From contig NZ_JAYDZX010000011.1 of NCBI RefSeq assembly GCF_035607535.1, positions 62,001 through 126,000 of the forward strand: a stretch of DNA of 64,000 nucleotides. Direction: 5' to 3'. The stretch comes from Salinimicrobium sp035607535 (GTDB lineage: Bacteria > Bacteroidota > Bacteroidia > Flavobacteriales > Flavobacteriaceae). Made by a program: the position numbers and the translations under genes. Below the pieces are notes generated by a model, which saw only the letters and a list, made by a program, of their open reading frames with translations, was not told the DNA's origin and ran no database searches. Of the stretch, positions 36,457-45,384 are shown one piece after another; position 1 is the first letter of the stretch; every line of letters begins with the position of its first letter.

Positions 36457-38271
36457 TCAGGCTACGCAGCTTTGCTCTGCCTGCTTTGGACCTTTCACAA
36501 AGTACATCTTCATCATGCCTTTATTTTTCACACTGATCTCCCCCCGGTGATCGCAATCGAATTCATCTTTAATCAGCCTATAGGTATTTTCTGAAATATT
36601 AATTTTCCCGATCTCGGAACAGGTCTCCATACGTGCTGCAATGTTTACTGCATCTCCCCATATGTCATAGGCCCATTTTTTACTACCTACAACTCCTGCC
36701 ACCACAGGTCCCGAGTTGATCCCGATCCTTATTTCAAACCGGGTTTCCTTGTTGGACTCGATCTTTTGGGCATCTTTTACAAAGCTTATCATTTCGCAGG
36801 CTGCTGCTACTACCCGCCGGGCGTGATCTTCTACCGGAAAAGGTACTCCCCCGGCACACATATAGGCATCTCCTACAGTTTTTATCTTCTCGAGCCCATG
36901 CCGGTCTACAATTTCATCAAATTTTGAGAAGTAAAAATCCACACTCTTTACAAGCTTTTCCGGCGGAAGGTTTTCGGCGTAATGGGTGAAATTTTTGAAA
37001 TCGGTGAACAGAACAGTCACTGCGTCAAAACGCTTTGCTTTTACCTTGCCTTTTTCTTTAAGTTCCATGGCTGTTTCCTGCGGCAGGATGTTCAACAGCA
37101 AACGGTCGGAGCGGTTCTTTTCCTTTTCAATGATCTTCTTGGTTCGGCCTATGTATTTATTCCGCCTGTACAGACCAAGCGCCAGTAACAATATGAGAAA
37201 TAAGGCAACTCCCGTGGCTATCATAATGTTGCGCTGGTTGGCCTGTCTCTCGTTAAGGAGATCCACCTGAGTCTGTTTTCTATCCAGTTCAAAATTGGTA
37301 CGCAGATCTGCCATCTCCTCTATGGTCTTCACATCCTTTATACTGTCCCTGTAAGCTATATAGCTTTTGTAGTGGTCTAAAGCCCGGGAGGCATCCCCCA
37401 AACCCTCATATATTTGAAACAATTGAAAATGAATTTCCTCCTGCTCCTTTCTTAATCCGTATTGCCGACTTACATCCAGGGCTTTTTCCGCAAATTCCAG
37501 AGCAGCGTAATCCTGGCCTTTTTCGAGATAGATTTCCGTCATTGCCTTTAAAAAATCTGCAATCCCATAGAAATCCTTCTCCTTCTCCAAAATTTCAATG
37601 GCCTGGTTTAGATATTTTTCTGCTTCATAGGATTTTCCCTGTAGTGCATAGATACGGCCTAGATTACCAAGGCTGTAGGCCTCATAGATTTCCTCCTTAT
37701 GATTCCTGAAAATTTCTCTGGCCTCGGTAATTGGTTCTAAGGCAAGATTTGCCTGTCCTTTTTCCAGGAGATCATCACCAAAATTGTAAAGGACAAGACC
37801 GAATATGACAGATTCCCCATCTTTTCTTAATAATTCTATTCCTCTCTCATAGTACGTTGGAGAATTCACGAAATCTCCACTTTCAGAATAGGTATTGGCA
37901 ATTTCTACATAAGCTATTCCCAGTTCTGTTTGGTGATTAGTGTTTTCTCCGAGTCGGGCAGCTTTATATAGAAACTCCAGGGATTTATCAAAATCGGCCG
38001 CATAGCGCCATCCTACTCCGTTGACCCGATTCACTTTTATAATTAAAGAATCCGGAGCGTTTTCGTCCAGATTCTTCAAAGCAAGAGTGGCGTATTTTAA
38101 AATACTATCTGCACTTTTCTCCTCTTCTGCTATTTCGATCAGAAGCCGGGGATCTTCCCTTCTTTCGGGTGTTGAATAATAGATCCCCTTTAGAGAATCG
38201 ATTTCTACTTCCTGAGCATTAATTACCTGTGGAAGTAGAAAGCAAAGTAATATGAGGTACTTTTTTTTCAT
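36457..38271 (-). CDS. TPR-containing class III adenylate/guanylate cyclase
   Basis: A 604-residue signalling protein: signal peptide (cut near NAQ), a periplasmic array of about seven TPR units (about residues 30-320), one membrane helix (about 347-367), a short coiled coil and a cytoplasmic class III cyclase domain (about 395-595). The catalytic domain has FTDFKNF with a metal Asp, VGDAYMCAGG with the second Asp, and NSGPVVAGVVG. It would convert ATP (or GTP) to the cyclic nucleotide in response to something binding the TPR region. The start codon overlaps the stop of the upstream 136-residue gene by four bases, so both are translated together. Confidence 0.9.
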   Translation of the reverse strand: MKKKYLILLCFLLPQVINAQEVEIDSLKGIYYSTPERREDPRLLIEIAEEEKSADSILKYATLALKNLDENAPDSLIIKVNRVNGVGWRYAADFDKSLEFLYKAARLGENTNHQTELGIAYVEIANTYSESGDFVNSPTYYERGIELLRKDGESVIFGLVLYNFGDDLLEKGQANLALEPITEAREIFRNHKEEIYEAYSLGNLGRIYALQGKSYEAEKYLNQAIEILEKEKDFYGIADFLKAMTEIYLEKGQDYAALEFAEKALDVSRQYGLRKEQEEIHFQLFQIYEGLGDASRALDHYKSYIAYRDSIKDVKTIEEMADLRTNFELDRKQTQVDLLNERQANQRNIMIATGVALFLILLLALGLYRRNKYIGRTKKIIEKEKNRSDRLLLNILPQETAMELKEKGKVKAKRFDAVTVLFTDFKNFTHYAENLPPEKLVKSVDFYFSKFDEIVDRHGLEKIKTVGDAYMCAGGVPFPVEDHARRVVAAACEMISFVKDAQKIESNKETRFEIRIGINSGPVVAGVVGSKKWAYDIWGDAVNIAARMETCSEIGKINISENTYRLIKDEFDCDHRGEISVKNKGMMKMYFVKGPKQAEQSCVA

Positions 38272-38678
38272 TCAACATTTACCATTCTGATTTTTGGATC
38301 AACCTCATATTCAACTTTGTGTCCCTTGATCCTGAAGGTAAGGGAATAACTTTCCAGGCCCTCAATATATTCATCTACTACCTGCGCGGTATAAGAACCC
38401 CGATGGGAAGGATCACTTCCGATATCCTGGAGAAGCCTCGGGCCATCACCTTTACGTTTCACACCCGTTATTTCTATAGTGTCCCTTTGTTCATCTTTTG
38501 GTTCCCCTAACCAAAAGACTTTCTTTCCTGCGCTTACTTCCGAAGTGAAATTGACGGGATCCCCTTGTGGTTCTTTATTGCCCCGGTTATCCTTAAATTT
38601 TACATGTTTGTCCACACTCCCCGGCTGGATCTCTTTTGTATTCACAATCATGTAGATCCTGGTGTTCTCTGCTGCCAT
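38268..38678 (-). CDS. Unrecognised 136-residue protein coupled to the cyclase gene
   Basis: A soluble, strand-rich protein with no signal peptide or helix. It starts MAAENTRIYMIVNTKEI and contains GEPKDEQRDTIEI and a central DPSHRG segment. The style (short, beta-rich, intracellular) recalls the inclusion/AidA-like small proteins of Bacteroidota, though I cannot assign it. The four-base ATGA overlap with the cyclase gene ties the two together; it may be a regulator or effector of the cyclase. No known cyclase partner of this type comes to mind. Confidence 0.65.
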   Translation of the reverse strand: MAAENTRIYMIVNTKEIQPGSVDKHVKFKDNRGNKEPQGDPVNFTSEVSAGKKVFWLGEPKDEQRDTIEITGVKRKGDGPRLLQDIGSDPSHRGSYTAQVVDEYIEGLESYSLTFRIKGHKVEYEVDPKIRMVNVE

Positions 38679-38898
38679 GTCATTAATTTTTGGTTAATTA
38701 ATTCATTATCAAGTTAGTAAAGAAACTTCAGCTTGTCAATAAATTTCGTTGAAGTACAGGAAAGTGAGCCCCAAAGACTATCCCCGACACCAGGTTGCAA
38801 GCCAAAGACGACAGGACTACTAATTTTTTGTTAATCAGATATTTAGCTTATCTAATTAATATTAATTTAATCGCAGATATTTCAATTTACGTTCGTTT

Positions 38899-39156
38899 TT
38901 TCCCTGGCAACAGACCGGGAATTATCACTACGTCTTTGAAGAAGGAAAATTTCACTACCCTACTTCCCGGCTCATCGACAAACCAAGACGGCGCATATCG
39001 ACTGCTTAGATCATTTACCGAATAAACTCAGATGTGGTATGGCCGGAATCACAGGGACAAACCTATATCGAACCCGGAACCAACAAAACCGCCCTTTACG
39101 TGCGACGGTGGCAGGAAAAAGTCTGGTTAATTCTTTCGGTGAAGGAGCTGAATTAA
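38899..39156 (+). pseudogene. Possible degraded coding remnant
   Basis: One frame reads through 38899-39156 with a single internal stop (TAG at 39007-39009) and a protein-like end: NYHYVFEEGKFHYPTSRLID before the stop, then VVWPESQGQTYIEPGTNKTA and LYVRRWQEKVWLILSVKELN after it, finishing with TAA. No good start codon is visible. The stretch is part of an 806-base gap (38679-39484) with no intact gene; the rest is AT-rich. A pseudogene is the best guess, but chance cannot be excluded. Confidence 0.3.
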
Positions 39157-39484
39157 GAAAATAACTACCTCAAAAAGAGCTCATAAGAATATAACTATTA
39201 GATCCATATAATGGGAACAGTTACTCTGAAAAAGAAGTCATGTAATATTTTTTTTCTTAACTTAATCAAATAGAGTTTTCCAAATCGATGGAAATTAATG
39301 GAGAGAAATATAAGATCAGGTATTCGAAAACCTTGTCAAGGCATTAAAGTAATGCTGATTTTGCAGAAAGAAAATGATCTCAATTTTCAGCTTCACTTTC
39401 AACGAAAACAGGTGGATTTGGTTAACTTCAAGAATAAAAAACTATACAAGCTTATGAGGAGCTAGTCGTTATTAATAGCAAGTA

Positions 39485-40426
39485 ATGCAACAGAACAAAA
39501 CGATCAACTGGAAATCACTTTTCTCCTTTCATTCCATAGTATATTCCTTACTGGGAGTGCTTTCAGCAATGGTCGCTTTGGAAGGATTCATGCTGCCCAA
39601 CCACTTTCTTGACGGCGGAGTGACGGGAATTTCCATTCTCGTTGAAGAGATCCTTCAGGTGCCTTTTACCTATCTCCTGGTAATCTTTAACCTTCCTTTC
39701 CTTTACCTGGGCTACAAAAAGATCGGTAAAACCTTCGCACTTCGTGCCCTTATTTCTATTCTCATGCTTACCGTCCTAATGCATTTTGTAGAAATTCCTG
39801 CCGTAACCGAAGACAAGGTTCTAATAGCCGTTTTTGGTGGATTCCTGATTGGGCTGGGAATTGGCCTGGTCATTAAGGCCGGAGGTGTATTAGATGGTAT
39901 TGAGATCATGGCCCTGCATACCACCAAAAGATCTGCGTTTTCCACGGCCGAGATCATTCTTACTTTCAATGCCCTGATCTTTATTGGTGCAGCATTTGTT
40001 TTTGACATAGAGACTGCGATGTATTCATTTTTAGTATATTTCACTGCGGCCAAGACCACAGATTATGTAATAGATGGCTTTGAAGCGTTCACGGCCTTGA
40101 CCATAATCTCCAGTGAATGTGAAAAGGTGAAATCCCTTATTGTAAATGACTTTGGAAAAGCTATTACTGTCTATAAGGGAGAAAGAGGATATTTACCGGG
40201 AACTTACAATGTAAAGCATGATTGCGATATTGTGATGACCATTGTAACCCGACTGGAAATACACAGAATAAAAGAAGCCACTATCAATATAGATCCTAAA
40301 GCCTTTTTCTTTGTCCAGAGGATAAAAGAGGTAAAAGGAGGAATTGGAAAACAAACCGCAAAAGACCCTTTTGAAGATCATGTTCACGCAAATCTACAGG
40401 AAAGTAATGTCCAATCTGGAGAATAA
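39485..40426 (+). CDS. YitT family membrane protein (DUF2179)
   Basis: A 313-residue protein with about six membrane helices in the first 190 residues (IVYSLLGVLSAMVALEGF, FGGFLIGLGIGLVIKAGG with a conserved Gly-Gly-Val-Leu-Asp-Gly) and a soluble C-terminal DUF2179 domain (about 205-295, ITVYKGERGYLPG to VQRIKEVKGG). This is the YitT/YqfU family, common in bacteria and of unknown transport or regulatory function. The HD protein gene overlaps its 3' end, which suggests coupling, and the two may act together. Confidence 0.9.
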   Translation: MQQNKTINWKSLFSFHSIVYSLLGVLSAMVALEGFMLPNHFLDGGVTGISILVEEILQVPFTYLLVIFNLPFLYLGYKKIGKTFALRALISILMLTVLMHFVEIPAVTEDKVLIAVFGGFLIGLGIGLVIKAGGVLDGIEIMALHTTKRSAFSTAEIILTFNALIFIGAAFVFDIETAMYSFLVYFTAAKTTDYVIDGFEAFTALTIISSECEKVKSLIVNDFGKAITVYKGERGYLPGTYNVKHDCDIVMTIVTRLEIHRIKEATINIDPKAFFFVQRIKEVKGGIGKQTAKDPFEDHVHANLQESNVQSGE

Positions 40427-40958
40427 CCTCCCTTCCTGGTTATACTACCATTCCCCCGACCACACCAGATATGTTCTTGAAAAATCAATTTTTCTAGCAG
40501 AACAGGAACAAATCTCAGGCAGGGAACTGTTCCTTATTAAAGTTGCAGCCCTTTACCACGACCTTGGGTTCATCAAAGGCAGGGAGGAACATGAGTGCAA
40601 AAGTTGTGAAATGGCTGCTGCCGAACTACCTGAATTCGATATTACTCCTAACGAGATCGAAAGAATTTGCGGGATGATCATGGCCACAAAAATACCTCAG
40701 CAACCAAAGAATCTTTCGGAAAAGATCCTGGCTGATGCCGATCTTGAGTATTTGGGTACTGATAGCTTCTATGAAATTAGCGAGAGATTGTACAAAGAAA
40801 TAAGACACAGCCAGCCGCAGCTGTCAAGGCAGGAATGGAATGAAATTCAGGTAAAATTCCTTTCCAACCATTCCTACCATACTACGTACTGTAAAAAGTA
40901 CTGTGAAGAAGTAAAGGCTGCCCATTTGGCTGAACAAAAAGCCCGGCTGGCAAGTTAG
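40380..40958 (+). CDS. HD domain phosphohydrolase-like protein
   Basis: A 192-residue HD-superfamily protein. Metal ligands visible are His in YYHSPDHT, the His-Asp pair in ALYHDLGF and Asp in LADADLEYL. The fold suggests a metal-dependent phosphohydrolase acting on nucleotides. ATG at 40380 (MFTQIYRKV) is chosen for an N-terminal helix; ATG at 40407, preceded by AGGAAAG, is equally possible. The start lies inside the end of the YitT gene. Its stop codon overlaps the glycogen phosphorylase stop on the other strand (40955-40958). Confidence 0.82.
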   Translation: MFTQIYRKVMSNLENNLPSWLYYHSPDHTRYVLEKSIFLAEQEQISGRELFLIKVAALYHDLGFIKGREEHECKSCEMAAAELPEFDITPNEIERICGMIMATKIPQQPKNLSEKILADADLEYLGTDSFYEISERLYKEIRHSQPQLSRQEWNEIQVKFLSNHSYHTTYCKKYCEEVKAAHLAEQKARLAS

Positions 40959-43450
40959 TCCTTAATCCTTACAGGTTCTACTTTCCATATTTTCTCGCAG
41001 TAATCCCTAATAGAACGATCTGAAGAGAATTTCCCCATCCTTGCAACATTAAGAATAGATTTTCTGGTCCATTCCTTTTTATCATCCCAAAGTTTAAAGA
41101 TCTCTTCTTTCTTTGTACAATAGGAATCAAAATCTTTTAAGAGCTGATATGGGTCCTGCTGCAGTAAATTGTGATAAAGAGGTTTAAATAGCTCAGTGTC
41201 GCCGTCGGCCAGTTCTCCCGACACCAGAAAATCAAGGACTTTCTTTAACTTCTTATTTTCCTGGTATAACTGGTAAGGCCGGTAACCTTCTTTTTTCGAC
41301 TGCTGAACTTCCTCTGTGGTTTGTCCGAACAGGTAAAAGTTATCCTCTCCTACCTCTTCAAGGATCTCCACATTCGCTCCATCAAGTGTACCAATTGTGA
41401 GCGCCCCGTTCAGTGCAAATTTCATATTTCCTGTACCCGAAGCTTCCTTTCCTGCCATAGAGATCTGCTCCGAAAGATCGGCTGCAGGGTAAACTCTCTG
41501 TGCCTGTTTCACATTGAAATTCGGTAGAAAAACCACCTTTAAGAGCTTATTTACCTCCTCATCATTGTTCACGAGATCGGCCACTGCGGTAACCAGTCTT
41601 ATAATGAGTTTGGCCATGAAATAGCCGGGCGCAGCTTTTCCTGCGAATATGAAAGTTGAAGGTGCAATATTTTCAGATTTTTCTTCCTTTATTCTCAAAT
41701 ACAGGTCGATGATGTGCAGCAGTTTTAAGTGCTGCCTTTTATACTCATGGATACGTTTGACCTGTACGTCGAAAAGCATGTGTGGATCTACCCTTACTCC
41801 TGTTTGCTCTTCCAGGTGCTGTGCAAGGAATTTTTTATTTTGAAGTTTTACCTCCTGCCATCTCTTCTGAAATTTTTCATCTTCGGAAAATTTCTCCAGG
41901 TAACTGAAGCTTGTAAGATCGGTCAACCACTTGTCACCGATCTTCTCCGAAATAAGTTTCACCAGACCGGGATTGGCAACTGCAAGAAAGCGCCTGTGGG
42001 CCACTCCGTTAGTTACATTAGTAAACTTATTGGACCAGAGATCGGCAAAATCATTTAATACCTGCGACTTGAGAAGTCGGGAGTGCAGTTCAGAAACCCC
42101 GTTGACCTTAAAACTTCCTATTGTCGCCAGGTGAGCCATTCTAACTGAAGGTTCCCCCTGCTCATCGATCAAGGACATACGGGCGATCTGCTCTCCGCTA
42201 AATCCTTTATCCCGAAGTTCATCCAGAAAACGACCATTGATCTCGTAAATGATCTCTAAATGCCGGGGGAGCAACCTGCCTAATAAACTTACCGCCCATT
42301 TCTCCAAAGCTTCGGGTAGTAAGGTATGGTTCGTATATGCAAAGGTTTCCCGGGTAATATCCCAGGCAGCTTCCCATTCCATTTGATGTTCATCGACCAA
42401 TAGCCTCATGAGTTCGGCTACGGCAATTGAAGGATGTGTATCGTTTAGCTGAATAACGAACTTCTTATGAAAATCCTTCAGCTTCCTACCCTGCACTGTA
42501 TGTAGGTTGATCATGTCCTGCAAAGAACAGGATACAAAAAAGAACTGCTGCTTGAGGCGCAGCTCTTTGCCTGAAAGATTCTCGTCGTTTGGATACAGTA
42601 CTTTAGTAATATTTTCCGACCGCATTTTCTTCTCCACAGCACGGTAGTAATCTCCCAGATTATAGACTGAGAAGTCAAAAGATTCGACAGCTTCGGCTTT
42701 CCAAAGTCGCATGATGATCCCGTTGCTTTGATACCCCAGGATAGGTGTATCATAGGCAGTTCCTTTTATTTCCGATTCAGGCAGCCATTTTACCTGATAT
42801 CTGTCTTCTTCATCCATACCATGTTCGGTGCGGCCACCAAACTTGACAACATAAGATATTTCGGGTCTCATGATTTCCCATGGATTGCCGTTATGCAGCC
42901 ACTTATCTGTAGCTTCTACCTGCCATCCATCCCGGATATCCTGCTTAAAGATTCCGAATTCATACCGTATTCCGTAACCTATGGAGGGAATTCCAAGGGT
43001 TGCTAAAGAGTCCATATAACAGGAAGCCAGGCGGCCTAATCCACCATTTCCAAGACCCGGTTCCACTTCCTGTTCAAGGATTTGATCCAGGTCCAGGTCT
43101 AATTCACTTAAGGCTTCCTGGGTTTCATCGATGATCTCCAGGTTTAGAAGGTTATTTCCAAGGTGAGGCCCCGGAAGATATTCGGCTGAAAAATACGCGA
43201 TTCCACGGGCATCCTTTTGAGCAAATTCTTCTGTAGAACGTACAAATTGCCTAAGAGCCCTATCCCGAATTGTAAGTGCAAGTGCGGTATAAAGATCATT
43301 ATTTGTCGTTAACGCAGGCACCCGGCCGAGATGATAAAAAAGCTTATGTAGAAAATCCTTTTTTATATCTTCTTTAGCCAGACCTACTTCACTGGCCTTG
43401 CTCCCAATAGACGCAAAATAGCTCTCAATAGTCTTTTTGTGTTCTTTCAT
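40955..43450 (-). CDS. glgP: Glycogen phosphorylase
   Basis: An 831-residue GT35 enzyme that releases glucose-1-phosphate from alpha-1,4-glucan. Full-length family features are present: the GLGRLASC region after NGG, IQLNDTHPSIA, the pyridoxal-phosphate Lys within EASGTGNMKFALNGA (about residue 677) and the closing TIGTLDGANVEI. Length matches bacterial GlgP (about 815-830). No glycogen operon is nearby: glycogen synthase is 8 kb away on the same strand, branching and debranching genes are not in the window. The gene converges with the HD gene with overlapping stops. Confidence 0.96.
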   Translation of the reverse strand: MKEHKKTIESYFASIGSKASEVGLAKEDIKKDFLHKLFYHLGRVPALTTNNDLYTALALTIRDRALRQFVRSTEEFAQKDARGIAYFSAEYLPGPHLGNNLLNLEIIDETQEALSELDLDLDQILEQEVEPGLGNGGLGRLASCYMDSLATLGIPSIGYGIRYEFGIFKQDIRDGWQVEATDKWLHNGNPWEIMRPEISYVVKFGGRTEHGMDEEDRYQVKWLPESEIKGTAYDTPILGYQSNGIIMRLWKAEAVESFDFSVYNLGDYYRAVEKKMRSENITKVLYPNDENLSGKELRLKQQFFFVSCSLQDMINLHTVQGRKLKDFHKKFVIQLNDTHPSIAVAELMRLLVDEHQMEWEAAWDITRETFAYTNHTLLPEALEKWAVSLLGRLLPRHLEIIYEINGRFLDELRDKGFSGEQIARMSLIDEQGEPSVRMAHLATIGSFKVNGVSELHSRLLKSQVLNDFADLWSNKFTNVTNGVAHRRFLAVANPGLVKLISEKIGDKWLTDLTSFSYLEKFSEDEKFQKRWQEVKLQNKKFLAQHLEEQTGVRVDPHMLFDVQVKRIHEYKRQHLKLLHIIDLYLRIKEEKSENIAPSTFIFAGKAAPGYFMAKLIIRLVTAVADLVNNDEEVNKLLKVVFLPNFNVKQAQRVYPAADLSEQISMAGKEASGTGNMKFALNGALTIGTLDGANVEILEEVGEDNFYLFGQTTEEVQQSKKEGYRPYQLYQENKKLKKVLDFLVSGELADGDTELFKPLYHNLLQQDPYQLLKDFDSYCTKKEEIFKLWDDKKEWTRKSILNVARMGKFSSDRSIRDYCEKIWKVEPVRIKD

Positions 43451-43655
43451 AGTTGCTTTTTCTAAAAAGTAAGAAAAAATTAAAAAATGCTAATGCAGAT
43501 AATTATTTTATAAGATTATTTTATGAGTTGTAGGTATTTAATGGGGACCTTCTCAGCTTTCAATCCCAACCAGCTATTTAACAGAATATTAAATCTTTGC
43601 CGGCTGCCAGGACAGCAGCTTGTTCTAAATTTATAGGAACTAAAAATAAAAGATC

Positions 43656-44093
43656 ATGAAAAAGTTATTTTTGACAGGTATAGGATTATTGTTTTCCACC
43701 GCCATTACATTTGCCCAGGCAGATACAGGTAAGTTACCTCAAAGCTCTCAGGATTTCCTCAAGAAACATTTTTCTTCGGAACAAGTTGCAAAAGTAGAGA
43801 AGAATGACAGCTGGTACAACTGGGACAAGGATGAAATGTATGAGGTCAAACTGGCAAACGGAATCAAGCTGGATTTCAATAAGAACGGTGAGATCACAGA
43901 AATTGACAGCAAGGAAGGGTTTACAATTCCTCTTCAGGCTCTTCCGCAGGTGATTAGCACTTATTTAGAGCAGAACAACCTGGCAGACCATGTAGTGAGT
44001 TGGGAAAAAGAGGATGACGGCCACGAAGTGCAACTGGCAGATGGTCGGGAATTAGAATTTGATTCCGCAGGAAAATTCCTGAAGGAAGATTAA
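43656..44093 (+). CDS. PepSY-like (DUF2874) secreted protein
   Basis: A 145-residue secreted protein (signal peptide cut after TFAQA, about residue 22) built of two PepSY-like repeats. Repeat one runs AKVEKNDSWYNWDKDEMYE to EITEIDSK, repeat two VVSWEKEDDGHEVQLADGR to FLKED. This beta-alpha-beta pattern matches the beta-lactamase-inhibitor-like family of Bacteroidota, whose role is unknown and may be chaperone- or inhibitor-like. A long terminator hairpin follows 4 bases after the stop. Confidence 0.85.
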   Translation: MKKLFLTGIGLLFSTAITFAQADTGKLPQSSQDFLKKHFSSEQVAKVEKNDSWYNWDKDEMYEVKLANGIKLDFNKNGEITEIDSKEGFTIPLQALPQVISTYLEQNNLADHVVSWEKEDDGHEVQLADGRELEFDSAGKFLKED

Positions 44094-44096
44094 AAG

Positions 44097-44140
44097 AAAA
44101 ATCAGGTGTCAAAAATGACATTTTAGACACCTGATTTTTA
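44097..44140 (+). terminator. Long hairpin terminator after the PepSY-like gene
   Basis: ATCAGGTGTC (44101-44110) pairs perfectly with GACACCTGAT (44126-44135), and the loop is AAAAATGACATTTTA, the recurring palindrome of this window. AAAA before and TTTT after make it a strong rho-independent terminator. Confidence 0.9.
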
Positions 44141-44211
44141 CAGTTTCGAGTCTCACCAAGGGCGGGATACTCCGGCAGAGACGCTGTTGCGGATTACAAC
44201 AACGCACATTC

Positions 44212-45243
44212 CTACTTTGCCGACGGAACAGAAAATATCTTGAACATATTATGGCTCTGTGGATCGGGGATCTCTGCTATAAATGCATAGGTACCGGGTT
44301 CTAACCTGGCCTCTATATAACCTACACTTGATTCGTAGTTCCCGTCTTCTGCCGGCAGTTCCTGCATTCCTCCAAGAAATGTCACACCCTCCGGAACCGG
44401 AGTAAGAAGACCGGCAGGTGATGACCAGTTCATCCAGGCATTAAGGCCGTCCACATCGGCATTATCGCTGAGCTTTACCAGATGTACATCGTGACCAAGG
44501 GCATGGGTGTAAGTGGTTTGGTCTTCAAAATTGACTTTTATGATCTGTTTTCCGGGACGTACCTTTTCACCAAAAGTGATTCCGGAGTTAGTTGAAATAT
44601 CAACTTCCATTGTTGATTTGGGCTCGGCATAACCGTTTTCCTCATCAGTGACTGTAAATCCTTCGATCATCCCCATGGTGACATGGAAGATGTTAGCTTC
44701 ATTTTTAACATAGCATTCAATAGTGTAAGTACCCGGCTCCAGGTAGACTGTGCTTCTGGCTGTATGGCCTTCTGAAACTATACCTGGTCCTCCGGTAAAG
44801 ACAATATCACCATACCATTCAACAGCCCCAATCGCAGCAAAAGCCTCGTTCATCTTACCCCAATCCTCGGCAACAATTGCATCCATTGCATCCTGGAAAA
44901 GAGGAACAATTTCTGCCTTACTATCCTCAAAGGTTTTCCCTTCGGGCATTCTTTCGATAACAAAGAAGTGCGGAGCATGACCATTATTGACATACTCAAA
45001 GGTCGTCCATCCAGAAGGGATTTGAGACTGGATCTGTAGGTCCATATGATTAGTTACTACTTCAACCACATTCTGCTTCGCTTTTACTCCTTTATCAGTT
45101 TTTGCCTGCAATGCCAAAGCTTCAGACTCCTGAATATCTTCAGGTTCACATCCCACAAACATGACCAAACTTATAATTCCGATAAATAGGAGGGAAAATA
45201 TCCCGGCAGCAATGAATTTTTTTTCAAAACTTTGATTTTTCAT
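44212..45243 (-). CDS. Lipoprotein with two cupredoxin-like domains
   Basis: A 343-residue protein with a hydrophobic start and a lipoprotein-like Cys in VMFVGCEPE (about residue 31). Two beta-sandwich repeats follow, about residues 55-180 and 205-340. Each has a similar layout: a frame of GHAPHFFVIERMPEGKTF to EPGTYTIECYVK, and LGHDVHLVKLSDNAD to EPGTYAFIAEI, with the final HVTMGM/HNMF segment like the metal-site end of cupredoxins. His residues line the expected copper site, but a Cys ligand is missing, so copper binding is uncertain. It is divergent from the SARP-like regulator at 45385 and may be its target. Confidence 0.65.
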   Translation of the reverse strand: MKNQSFEKKFIAAGIFSLLFIGIISLVMFVGCEPEDIQESEALALQAKTDKGVKAKQNVVEVVTNHMDLQIQSQIPSGWTTFEYVNNGHAPHFFVIERMPEGKTFEDSKAEIVPLFQDAMDAIVAEDWGKMNEAFAAIGAVEWYGDIVFTGGPGIVSEGHTARSTVYLEPGTYTIECYVKNEANIFHVTMGMIEGFTVTDEENGYAEPKSTMEVDISTNSGITFGEKVRPGKQIIKVNFEDQTTYTHALGHDVHLVKLSDNADVDGLNAWMNWSSPAGLLTPVPEGVTFLGGMQELPAEDGNYESSVGYIEARLEPGTYAFIAEIPDPQSHNMFKIFSVPSAK

Positions 45244-45348
45244 GATAATTAGGTTTTAAGTTATAGATTCAATTTTAACAGGATTTAATTCTCCTGTTTG
45301 TTTAATGCAGTAAAATTACCGGCGATTCTTTGCTAACTCCGTTTTATG

Positions 45349-45368
45349 TCTTAGATTTCCATCTAAGA
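45349..45368. promoter_or_regulatory. Perfect 8-base inverted repeat (putative operator)
   Basis: TCTTAGAT and ATCTAAGA are exact reverse complements separated by TTCC. The pair lies 16 bases before the GTG start of the SARP-like regulator and within the 141-base region shared with the divergent lipoprotein gene, so it is placed for control of one or both. It might instead act as a leader hairpin. Confidence 0.6.
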
Positions 45369-45384
45369 GCAGAATTCATTAGAA

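Noticed and set aside
39298..39465. A 55-residue frame starting MERNIRSGIRK
   Set aside because: No recognisable feature or upstream signal, and two other frames in the same gap look equally coding-like; kept only as part of the gap description.
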